A DNA stretch of 64,000 bases from DATFQE01 sp963733845 (GTDB lineage: Bacteria > Actinomycetota > Thermoleophilia > Gaiellales > Gaiellaceae), in the NCBI GenBank assembly GCA_963733845.1, contig CAVTEM010000001.1, positions 119,200 through 183,199 of the forward strand. The letters are read 5' to 3'. The first letter of the stretch is position 1. The number at the start of each line of letters is the position of its first letter. A program made the translations under genes and the position numbers. Below the pieces are notes generated by a model. The model was not told the DNA's origin, made no database searches, and saw nothing but the letters and a program-made list of their open reading frames with translations. Shown piece after piece: positions 1 to 7,151 of this stretch.

Positions 1-877
1 CGAGCACGCCCTCGACGACGTCGACGGTCGCCTCGCCGACCGCGGCCACGACGCGCGCGACCTCAATCGCTGACGTCCCGAGGCCCCTGAGTCGCTCGCG
101 GAGGAGATCGTCCACCGTCGAGGGAATCGGTAGGGCCTCGCCCGGAGCGAGCGCGCTGCCTCGTCGCCGCAACGCGTCGGCCAGCTCGAGCGCGAAGAAC
201 GGGTTTCCACCGGACGTCTCCGAGAGCCTGACCAGCGTCGGCCGCGGGAAGCTCACGTCGAGGCGCGAGCGGAACAGCTCATGCAGGGCGCCGATGGTGA
301 GACCGTCGAGCTCGACCGTCACAAGCCTCGTCTCCGGCAGATTCCGCCGGAGCCAGGCCGGCGGCGCGCCTCGCACCGTCAGAAGCGTTGCGATCGGCTC
401 GTGATCGAGACGCGACAGCGCGAAACGAACGGCAGCGAGCGACGCAGCGTCAAGCCACTGGACGTCGTCGACGGCAAGGCAGAGCGTTCCGTCCGCAGCA
501 AGGAGTCGCAGGGCCGCGAGGAACGCGGCCGCCACCGCACGCTCCTCAACATGCGTCGCGGACTCACCGAGGAGCAGCGCGGTCTCGAGCGCGCGTCGCT
601 GGATCGGAGGCAGCTCGGAAAGGACATCGTCAGCGACGGCGCCGAGGAGGTCTGCCAACCCGGCATAGGAGAAGGTCGTCTCGGACTCGAATGTGCGGCA
701 AAACAGCGTTCTGGAGCAGCGTGAGGACGCCGCGTCGATCCCAGCGAGCCACAGCGAGGTCTTGCCGATTCCCGCCTGGCCGTGCAAGACGACCGTGCCC
801 GGAAGCAGGTCGCGCCGGTCCAGGAGTTGGACGACCGCGTCGAGCTCCTCCTCCCTCCCGATGAGCTGTTGGGGCAT
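1..877 (-). CDS. ATPase-type LuxR/MalT-like transcriptional regulator, N-terminal part
   Basis: The reading frame starts at ATG 877 (MPQQLIGREEELDAVVQLL) and runs off the window after about 292 residues. It has a Walker A motif (GQAGIGKTSLW, about residues 32-42), a Walker B-like LAVDDVQWLDAAS near residue 135 and the SGGNPFFALEL signature of large ATPase LuxR regulators. In that family this ATPase is followed by a helical repeat region and a C-terminal LuxR helix-turn-helix, which would lie before base 1. It is probably a cytoplasmic signal-dependent activator. The ligand cannot be inferred. Nothing convincing is seen between this start and scar A. Confidence 0.85.
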   Translation of the reverse strand, partial: MPQQLIGREEELDAVVQLLDRRDLLPGTVVLHGQAGIGKTSLWLAGIDAASSRCSRTLFCRTFESETTFSYAGLADLLGAVADDVLSELPPIQRRALETALLLGESATHVEERAVAAAFLAALRLLAADGTLCLAVDDVQWLDAASLAAVRFALSRLDHEPIATLLTVRGAPPAWLRRNLPETRLVTVELDGLTIGALHELFRSRLDVSFPRPTLVRLSETSGGNPFFALELADALRRRGSALAPGEALPIPSTVDDLLRERLRGLGTSAIEVARVVAAVGEATVDVVEGVL

Positions 878-1092
878 GGCAGCTATCGTGCGCCGCCCCG
901 GCCTTCGAGTTCAAGCGCATTGATGACCGTGGAAAGGCCGTAGGGTTTGCAAACTCGCCCGGCCCTCCGACGCTTGCGTCTGGCTAGGTTCAGGCTCTCA
1001 CCACCGGGCCCACACGAGCTGAGACCTTGGCATCGACTTCAAGGTGATTACGGTCGTTCCCTCGAGGCGCGGACGGGCCGGCACCCACCAGA

Positions 1093-1340
1093 ACTGTCGC
1101 GCGTCGTGTCGCGCACCAGGCGTCAGCAGGCATGGTTGAGCGAAATGCGTGCAGTCTCGAAAATCGCTAGGGGCCGTTAGGTCCCTCGAGGGTTCGAATC
1201 CCTCCCCCTCCGCTAACAACCCGAATCCGCCCTCACAATGCGGGATCGAACGAGAAAGAGGCGGGCGTTGAGCCCGCCTCTCTCACCGCTTGAAACCGCT
1301 AGGAACCGCGATCGGGTGTCGCGCGAGTGTCGCGCAGCGG
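1093..1340 (+). repeat. tRNA-Ser 3'-half scar A with flanking TGTCGCGC repeats
   Basis: A left arm carrying two TGTCGCGC words (about 1093-1117) is followed by a ~35-bp linker, then an abrupt switch at about 1153 into the 3' half of a tRNA-Ser. This half has the anticodon-loop-like TCTCGAAAA, a long variable arm and the T-arm GGGTTCGAATCCCT, and ends CCTCCGC at about 1213. No matching 5' half is present, so this is not a working tRNA gene. Downstream come a hairpin (1257-1281) and a second pair of TGTCGCGC words (1316-1336). Copies B, C, D and E share parts of this structure. I read it as an integration junction (att-type scar). The rest of 878-1553 holds nothing I recognise. Confidence 0.65.
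1257..1281 (+). terminator. hairpin terminator after tRNA-Ser scar A
   Basis: Perfect 10-bp stem (AGAGGCGGGC / GCCCGCCTCT) with a 5-nt loop, placed about 45 bp after the tRNA-Ser 3' end. Scar B has the same hairpin at the same relative place, which suggests it was copied together with the tRNA 3' half. Confidence 0.5.
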
Positions 1341-1553
1341 CCGATCACCGATCAGCCGTGTCCACAAAACGTCCCGAGGCAGGACACCTAACGCCGAGCC
1401 AGCCGTCCCGTAGGTTCCGAACGGGGCCGGGCACGCGCGCCCATGTGCCTTCAAGATCATGCGTCGCCCTCGAGGGTGCTGCTGAGTGGACGCATCGTGA
1501 CTCGTAGTAGAGGTTGACGCCGTTACGTCGGCCTCGGGAGTGACTTCTCCTCC

Positions 1554-2654
1554 TTACGGCAGATCTCGCAGGGGCGCGTAGTTGGATTTGAAGATGCGCT
1601 CGGCCGCCAGGCGCAGAGTGAGGTTGCGGATCGGCGCAGGAAGGTTTCTCGTTCGGTCGCGGCGATGGGTCTGTTCCTGCACCCACGCCACGCGATCCTT
1701 GCGCCGCTGCTCGTAGCCGGCCAGTGCCTCCTCGACGAGTTGGTCGGCGGTGAGCATCTCAGCGAGTACGAGCGCGTCCTCAACCGCCATCGCCGCTCCC
1801 TGCGCCATGTTCGGTGAGGTGGCGTGGGCGGCGTCGCCGACGAGCACGACGCGGCGCGCTGTCGAGGCCGGCGGAGCAACCTCCTCGATAGGTGAGAAAT
1901 ACGCTTCGATGGCCTGGTCGAGCAGGCGCGGGACCGGTTCGGCGAAGTCGGCGAACGAGTGGCGCCAGTCCTCGCCCGCAGCAGCGGCCGGATCACTCGT
2001 GTTGAGGTCTGCGTAGCAGTAGACGATCCCCTGGCCGAGCGCGACGGTGAGGAAGCTGCGGCCTCGGCCCAGCATGGCCGTCCAGTCGGTGATGCCGGGG
2101 AAGCCGTCGAGGACGAACCGCCACGACGCCTGTCCCACGTAGCCGGCTGTGGGTCCGCCCAGCGCAAGGCTGCGGATCGTCGAATGGATGCCGTCGGCCC
2201 CAACGACGAGGTCGTAGCTGTCGGTCGAGCCGTCGGCGAACGTCACCCGCGGCGCCTCGCCGTCCTCGAGGCCCGTCACCGACACACCGAGCCGGACGGG
2301 TACGTCGGCGATGGCCTCGAGTAGCGCCTCGTGCAGCGTCGCTCGTTGGATCGCCACGCAGCCGCCGACACCATCCCACAACCGGTCGACGTCGATCTCG
2401 GCGAGAGGCCGGCCGCGGTGGTCGAGGAGGCGCTGGCGCCCGATCGGGTTCGCACGGGCTTTGAGAACGGGCCCGAGCTCGAGCTCACCCAGAGCCCGTA
2501 CCGCGTTGCCCGGCAGGTACAAGGCCGAACCCGCCGGCTCCCACTCGCTCACCCGCTCGACGACCTCAGCAGCGATGCCGCGTTGATGCAGGGCCCGGGC
2601 CAGTGCAAGGCCGGCGATACCGGCACCGACGATCAGGATACGCAGGGCATTCAC
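1554..2654 (-). CDS. FAD-dependent monooxygenase (PHBH/UbiH-like fold)
   Basis: 366 residues, full length for group A flavin monooxygenases. It has the N-terminal Rossmann FAD motif GAGIAG (residues 10-15), the DG motif GADGIHS (152-158) and the GDAAHATSP FAD-ribose motif (273-281) followed by QGAAMAVEDALVLA. These enzymes hydroxylate or epoxidise aromatic or polycyclic substrates with NAD(P)H and O2. The substrate is unknown. Start is ATG 2654. Only 5 bp separate it from the upstream flavin oxidase stop at 2660, so the two flavoenzymes are very likely co-transcribed, which fits a small oxidative catabolic or tailoring unit. Confidence 0.9.
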   Translation of the reverse strand: MNALRILIVGAGIAGLALARALHQRGIAAEVVERVSEWEPAGSALYLPGNAVRALGELELGPVLKARANPIGRQRLLDHRGRPLAEIDVDRLWDGVGGCVAIQRATLHEALLEAIADVPVRLGVSVTGLEDGEAPRVTFADGSTDSYDLVVGADGIHSTIRSLALGGPTAGYVGQASWRFVLDGFPGITDWTAMLGRGRSFLTVALGQGIVYCYADLNTSDPAAAAGEDWRHSFADFAEPVPRLLDQAIEAYFSPIEEVAPPASTARRVVLVGDAAHATSPNMAQGAAMAVEDALVLAEMLTADQLVEEALAGYEQRRKDRVAWVQEQTHRRDRTRNLPAPIRNLTLRLAAERIFKSNYAPLRDLP

Positions 2655-2659
2655 ACCTC

Positions 2660-4102
2660 TCAGCTTCGCACCCGAGGACGGATGTTCCGGTTTGCCCGGA
2701 ACAGGTTGTCCGGGTCGTACGTCTCCTTGACCTCGACGAGCCGGTCCCAGTTCGCGCCGTACGTCGCCCGGACGCGCTCCTCGTCCTCTTCGGCGGTCTG
2801 GAAGTTGATGTACGTGCGACCGGTCGAGAACGGTCGGACACGCGCCCAGCCGTCACGAACCCACTGTCTGAAGGCGTCCGCGCTCGGCGCGTCGGCCTCC
2901 CACATGCCGTTCACGCCCATGACGAAACGCGCATCGCGGTTCCCGACGGCTCCGTCGGCCTCATCGAGCTCGTTGAGGGCGCCGCCGAGCTGGAGGAAAC
3001 CCACCTGGGCCTCGGGGATCTGGCACTCGGCGAACACGTCCCGTACCGCATCCAGCAGGCCGTCGCTCAGCTCCGAGACGTACTCCGTCTTCCAGTAGTA
3101 GTGGGCGCCCTTGGGCTCGCCGTCGTCGAGAAACGACTGCTGCTGCGTATAGGGCCACTCCTGCAGCACTTCGACGACGGGATCGCCGATCGCCCGGATC
3201 GGCGCGAGCACCTCGTCGGTGTTGGCGAGGTCACCGCTGTAGCAGAGGACCATGGTGCAGGTCTTGCGGCCGTGCCACTCCGGGGGGACGAAGGGCAGGG
3301 GAGGCGCATGGAGGAGGACCATCCAAACGGCAAGCTCTCTGGGCGACTCTGCGGTGATCGTCCGGTACGCGCGAAGGATCTCGTCGGCTCGCTCGAAAGG
3401 CCACGCGATCAAACCGCCGAAGACGGTCGGGCCTACCTCGTGGAGCCGGAGCGAAAACCGGGTGACGACCCCGAAGTTGCCACCGCCGCCCCGGATCGCC
3501 CAGAAGAGATCGGCGTGCTCGTCGCGGCTGGCGGTGCGGATCCCGCCGTCCGCGGTCACGATCTCGACTTCCTCGAGGTTGTCGGCCGTCCAGCCGAAGC
3601 GACGCGCCAGGTAGCCGAGGCCGCCTCCGAGCGTGAGCCCGGCGACGCCGACCTCGGAGATGAAACCGAGCACCGTGGCGAGCCCGTGCTCCTGCGTTGC
3701 GCGGTCGACGTCCTTGAGGAGGCACCCAGGCCCGACGTGCGCGATTCTGGCCTCGGGGTCGACCGCGATGTCGCGCATCTGCGACATGTCGAGCGTCAGG
3801 CCGTCTTCGGCGATGGAGGTTCCGGCGATGTTGTGACCACCCCCCTTGATGCTGAGCCGCAGCCGGTGGTCGCGCGCGAACCCGATGGCGGCTGCGACGT
3901 CGCGAGCGGAGACCGGCTGGACGACGACCGCTGGCACCGCGGCGACCATGCCGTTCCAGACCAGGACTGCCTCGTCCCAGCCTTGGTCGCCCTCCTGTAG
4001 CAGCGAGCCCTTGATCTGCGAGTTCAGGCCATCGAGTTGGTCCGGCGTCAGGTTGACCCGTCCGCCTTCGAGCGCGGCGATGTCGATCGTGCTCGTGTTC
4101 AT
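2660..4102 (-). CDS. FAD-linked oxidase, berberine-bridge-enzyme-like
   Basis: 480 residues from ATG 4102. This start is chosen over one 20 codons upstream because AAAGGAG lies 8-10 nt before it. The PCMH-type FAD domain includes SIKGGGHNIAG, whose His (about residue 90) is the usual covalent flavin site, and TLGGGLGYLARRFG. The C-terminal BBE segment (TYDPDNLFRANRNI) closes the fold. The second cysteine attachment motif of bicovalent members is not obvious. The family oxidises alcohols, sugars or amines with O2. It precedes the FAD monooxygenase by 5 bp. A LuxR/TPR regulator lies 126 bp upstream on the same strand and is the natural candidate regulator. Confidence 0.88.
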   Translation of the reverse strand: MNTSTIDIAALEGGRVNLTPDQLDGLNSQIKGSLLQEGDQGWDEAVLVWNGMVAAVPAVVVQPVSARDVAAAIGFARDHRLRLSIKGGGHNIAGTSIAEDGLTLDMSQMRDIAVDPEARIAHVGPGCLLKDVDRATQEHGLATVLGFISEVGVAGLTLGGGLGYLARRFGWTADNLEEVEIVTADGGIRTASRDEHADLFWAIRGGGGNFGVVTRFSLRLHEVGPTVFGGLIAWPFERADEILRAYRTITAESPRELAVWMVLLHAPPLPFVPPEWHGRKTCTMVLCYSGDLANTDEVLAPIRAIGDPVVEVLQEWPYTQQQSFLDDGEPKGAHYYWKTEYVSELSDGLLDAVRDVFAECQIPEAQVGFLQLGGALNELDEADGAVGNRDARFVMGVNGMWEADAPSADAFRQWVRDGWARVRPFSTGRTYINFQTAEEDEERVRATYGANWDRLVEVKETYDPDNLFRANRNIRPRVRS

Positions 4103-4228
4103 GCTGCGCGTCTCCTTTGGTCGAGATGGAGACAGGCTGCGCAGAGCCGAGACGTCGCGCATCGGGACAACTGCCCAACTTCGGCCCTCGACGACGTGGG
4201 TAATTTCCGCCTACAGGAGGGGCTCAGC

Positions 4229-5902
4229 TCAGACGAGCCTCTGCTCGTACGCGTAGGCCGTGGCCGCAGCGCGCGAGGAAACACCGAGTTTGGTGAAGAT
4301 GTTGCTGATGTGCCTGTCCACTGTCCTCTGGCTCAGGAACAGCTCGACGGCGATCGCCTTGTTCGTCTTCCCGGCGGCAACCTGACGCAACACCTCTAGC
4401 TCACGGGCTGTCAGCCCGTGAGCATCGAAGGACGCGCCGAGGGCGAGAGAGTTCATGCGGACGAGATCCGGCCCTGCTCCCAGCTGTGCGAAGACGGCGC
4501 GCGCAGTCTCCAGCTCCAGCGCCGCAGTGTCGTCGTCGCCGAGAGCGCGGCAGGCAAGCCCAACGAGCACGCGCGCGCGGGCAACCTCGTAGGGTGCCTC
4601 GAGGTCGAGCCACAGCTGCCATGCACGACGCAGAGGCACCAGAGCCGACCGTGGGTCGCCGGCCGCGAGTTCGACTGCTCCGCGAGCCTGCTCGACCATC
4701 GCTGTCAGCATGCCGCTCTCGTAGCTCTCGGCGATGTCGCCGAGCTCGCGGCAGGCCTCGCGCGCGTCCTCGGCGTCGCCGGCGACGAGCACGATCTCGA
4801 CGTAAGCCGCCAGCAGCCCCGCACGCTTCAGCGGCCCGGATACCTCGCCGGCCGCCCTCCGGATCGCCGCCAGCGCTACGCCGGTCCGGCCCTGTGCCAG
4901 CCGCAACTGGGCGAGCCCTGGCTGAGGCTCCCAGCCCCAGCGACTCGCCTCGCGGTACGCGTCTTCAGCTGCTTCGAAGTCCCCCTGCAGGCGAAGCAGC
5001 TCTCCCTCGCGATAGTGAGCGAGCCCCGCTGCCGAATTCATCGTCTCCACCAGTCGGCGGCTTGCGCGCCGCGCCTCTTCCAGCGCGTCGGACCACGCAC
5101 CGTCGAGCTGCATGATCTCGGCGCGATGCACCAGACACCTGCCGGTGAAGGCCACCAGGTCGGGCTGGTCTGCGCACCACCGCGTCAGAGCAGCCGTCCA
5201 CTCCCGAGCCCGGCGCACCTCGTACACCTCTTGACAAGCAAGAATCACCGCGCAATAGACCAGCCCGGCCAGGATCGGCGACAGCTCTCCGGTCGTGACC
5301 GCGACCATCGCCTCGTCCAGAAGCCTGAGACCTTCTTCGACCCGCCCCTGCTTGACGAGCATGGCGCCCTGCGAGTGCACAGAGAGGGCGAACAGGTCCG
5401 CGTCGCCAAACCGCTGGCCGATCTCCGCAGCGGCAGCCGCAGCTTCAGCCGCAGCCACATGGTCGCCCGCGGCCTCGTGCTGGAACACCAGGGGCATCAA
5501 CATCCAGCCGCGCTCCACACAGTCCCGCCCGTGGCTCTCGACCATCCTTTGCGCACGGCCGAACCAACCCGTCGCAACGCCCGTCTCTCCTCGGAGAGCC
5601 CGGGTCATGCCGACCCAACCCGCGCAACGCGCGGCGCGGAGAGGCTCTCCCGCGTCGACATACGCGTGGTGAGCGCGCTCGAGCGTACTCAGGTACTCGT
5701 CGTCGCGGCCGAGCATGTAAGCCGACGTCGCCAGCAGCTCGAGGTCCGCCGCTCCTAGCGGGCTCGCGTCGTCGGCGCGTAGGAACGTCTCGTATGCGTC
5801 CAGCCATGCCCGCGCTGCGTAGGACCCGCGGGCGCGCTCGAGTTCGCCCGAGCGCTGCTCCGTTCCTGCTACTTCCGCTCCGCTGTCCCGGAGAGGAGAC
5901 AT
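4229..5902 (-). CDS. TPR-containing LuxR-family transcriptional regulator
   Basis: 557 residues from ATG 5902 (MSPLRDSGAEVAG). A longer in-frame extension to 6016 is low-complexity and unlikely. The body is a run of alpha-helical TPR-like repeats rich in Ala, Leu and Arg with no Walker A, so it is not the ATPase type. The C-terminus is a clear LuxR helix-turn-helix (LTARELEVLRQVAAGKTNKA, then SQRTVDRHISNIFTKLGV). It is the first gene of a same-strand cluster with the flavin oxidase and FAD monooxygenase and may control them. The signal it senses cannot be told. Confidence 0.85.
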   Translation of the reverse strand: MSPLRDSGAEVAGTEQRSGELERARGSYAARAWLDAYETFLRADDASPLGAADLELLATSAYMLGRDDEYLSTLERAHHAYVDAGEPLRAARCAGWVGMTRALRGETGVATGWFGRAQRMVESHGRDCVERGWMLMPLVFQHEAAGDHVAAAEAAAAAAEIGQRFGDADLFALSVHSQGAMLVKQGRVEEGLRLLDEAMVAVTTGELSPILAGLVYCAVILACQEVYEVRRAREWTAALTRWCADQPDLVAFTGRCLVHRAEIMQLDGAWSDALEEARRASRRLVETMNSAAGLAHYREGELLRLQGDFEAAEDAYREASRWGWEPQPGLAQLRLAQGRTGVALAAIRRAAGEVSGPLKRAGLLAAYVEIVLVAGDAEDAREACRELGDIAESYESGMLTAMVEQARGAVELAAGDPRSALVPLRRAWQLWLDLEAPYEVARARVLVGLACRALGDDDTAALELETARAVFAQLGAGPDLVRMNSLALGASFDAHGLTARELEVLRQVAAGKTNKAIAVELFLSQRTVDRHISNIFTKLGVSSRAAATAYAYEQRLV

Positions 5903-6165
5903 GAGAGGCACTGTAGGCCAGACGGTCGCTCTGTAACGTCGGCTATTCGAGCATCGCGCTCCTGAATCACGAGACAATGGCGCAGCCGAGCGACTCAGTC
6001 TCGATCGCCTCCGCACTGGAGGCCAATAGATCTCGACCGCACACTGCAGATCGCCGCCTCGTCACCCTCCCGTCGTGGTCCGTTCCTGCGGCCATTTGCT
6101 TTCCAGATTGAGCGCGTGCCGAGCAGCCTGGCCGCCCGGCTCTGACCTTCGGTGCGTAGCGCACG

Positions 6166-6414
6166 ACTGTCGCGCGTTGTGTCGCGCACCGGGCCTCAGC
6201 ACGCATGGTTGAGCGAAATACAACAAGTCTCGAAAACCGTTTCGGGCCTTTGGGTCCGACGAGGGTTCAAATCCCTCCCCCTCCGCTGACAACCCGAGTC
6301 GGCTGCAACGATGCGGGATCAAGCAAGAGAGAGGCGGGCGTTCAGGCCCGCCTCTCCCACCGCCTGAAACCGCTCGCAACCGCCATGGAGTGTCGCGCGA
6401 CTGTCGCGCAGCGG
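6166..6414 (+). repeat. tRNA-Ser 3'-half scar B with flanking TGTCGCGC repeats
   Basis: Same order as scar A: a left arm with ACTGTCGCGCG and GTGTCGCGCACC (6166-6190), a linker containing GCATGGTTGAGCGAAATAC, a switch at about 6228 into TCTCGAAAACCGT and the tRNA-Ser 3' half ending CCTCCGC at about 6285, a terminator hairpin (6329-6356), and a right arm with two TGTCGCGC words (about 6390-6410). A 5'-truncated transposase begins directly after the right arm. A and B are alike over about 250 bp, so they share origin beyond the tRNA part. Confidence 0.65.
6329..6356 (+). terminator. hairpin terminator after tRNA-Ser scar B
   Basis: Perfect 11-bp stem (GAGAGGCGGGC / GCCCGCCTCTC) around a 6-nt loop, the counterpart of the hairpin in scar A. 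Confidence 0.5.
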
Positions 6415-6430
6415 CGTCCCGTTCCGTGCG

Positions 6431-6955
6431 ATGCCGGAGCATGTGTGCGCGAGGTCCACGTGGACGCGCGGCGAGGGCGGCTGCGCGGTGTTCGTGCTCG
6501 TCGACCACGCCTCCAACGAGGTCTGGTGCGACGCGGCCCGCCGCATGGACCGCTACGCCGCCACCGACCTGCTCCGCGAGGTCTGCGCCGAGCGCTTCGG
6601 CTCGGTCGAGCCAGCGGTCGCCTCCGGGCTCGCGCTCCTCTACGACGGCGGCTCCTGCTTCCGCTCCGGACCACTACCAGGCCGAGATCGACCACCTCGG
6701 CATGGCCCGCTCGCCCGCCTTCCACTACGAACCCGAGACCAACGGCTGCGCCGAGAAAGCGATCCAGACGCTCAAGGAGCAGATCCTTGGCTCGAGCGCT
6801 TCGACACGCTCGACGAGCTGCGAACCGCCGTCCGCGCTTTCGGCCGGAGATACAACCAGCAATGGCTGGGCCAGAACGCTGGCGTGCGCGAGCCACCCGG
6901 ATCAGGGCGAACCAAGCTGCTGACGGCCCACACGGATCACACCGAAAACCTTTAG
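6431..6955 (+). pseudogene. IS3-type transposase (rve/DDE integrase core), 5'-truncated and frameshifted
   Basis: The C-terminal integrase core is readable in two alternating frames. The first frame gives VFVLVDHASNEVWCDAA up to about 6667, the second gives DHYQAEIDHLGMARSPAFHY and NGCAEKAIQTLKEQ (6669-6785), and the first resumes with WLERFDTLDELRTAV to QQWLG. These match the D, D and E positions of IS3-group transposases, with the first D in VLVDHA and the E in NGCAEK. The N-terminal half and any orfA are missing, cut at the right arm of scar B. Two indels plus truncation make it inactive. No terminal inverted repeats were identified. Confidence 0.7.
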
Positions 6956-7032
6956 AGGTTGATCGCCCCGACAACGTGACCATCGCGGGCGGGACAGGGG
7001 CAGACTCGGGCGCTTACGGCCGGCGAACGATG

Positions 7033-7143
7033 CTAGGCGATCTCGGTGATCTCGAGGTCGGGGTAGACCTCGGCGTCGATGCGAACGGGCTCGCCGTCGC
7101 GCTCGAGCAGCGCGATCCAGTCGCGGAACCAGGCCGGGGGCAC
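7033..7143 (-). pseudogene. remnant of a UbiD-family decarboxylase N-terminus
   Basis: A 36-codon frame reads VPPAWFRDWIALLERDGEP, then VRIDAEVYPDLEITEIA, then TAG. This is the typical start of UbiD-type decarboxylases (…LLERDGELVRID…DPDLEITEIADR), ending just where the next conserved residue should be. The remaining ~450 residues of the family are absent. It lies directly downstream of the cyclase/ATPase regulator (stop 7152). It is best read as a leftover of a deleted gene in this rearranged zone. Confidence 0.5.
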
Positions 7144-7151
7144 CAGCGCGG

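Noticed and set aside
1153..1213. Functional tRNA-Ser genes at scars A-E
   Set aside because: None has a 5' acceptor strand or D-arm able to pair with the 3' half; only the 3' parts are present.
998..1219. Minus-strand frame beginning MLAEGEGFEPSRDLTAP
   Set aside because: The GEGFEPS-type peptide is the well-known artefact of translating the reverse strand of a tRNA-Ser T-arm. It lies in scar A and is not a gene; the same applies to similar frames at scars B-E.
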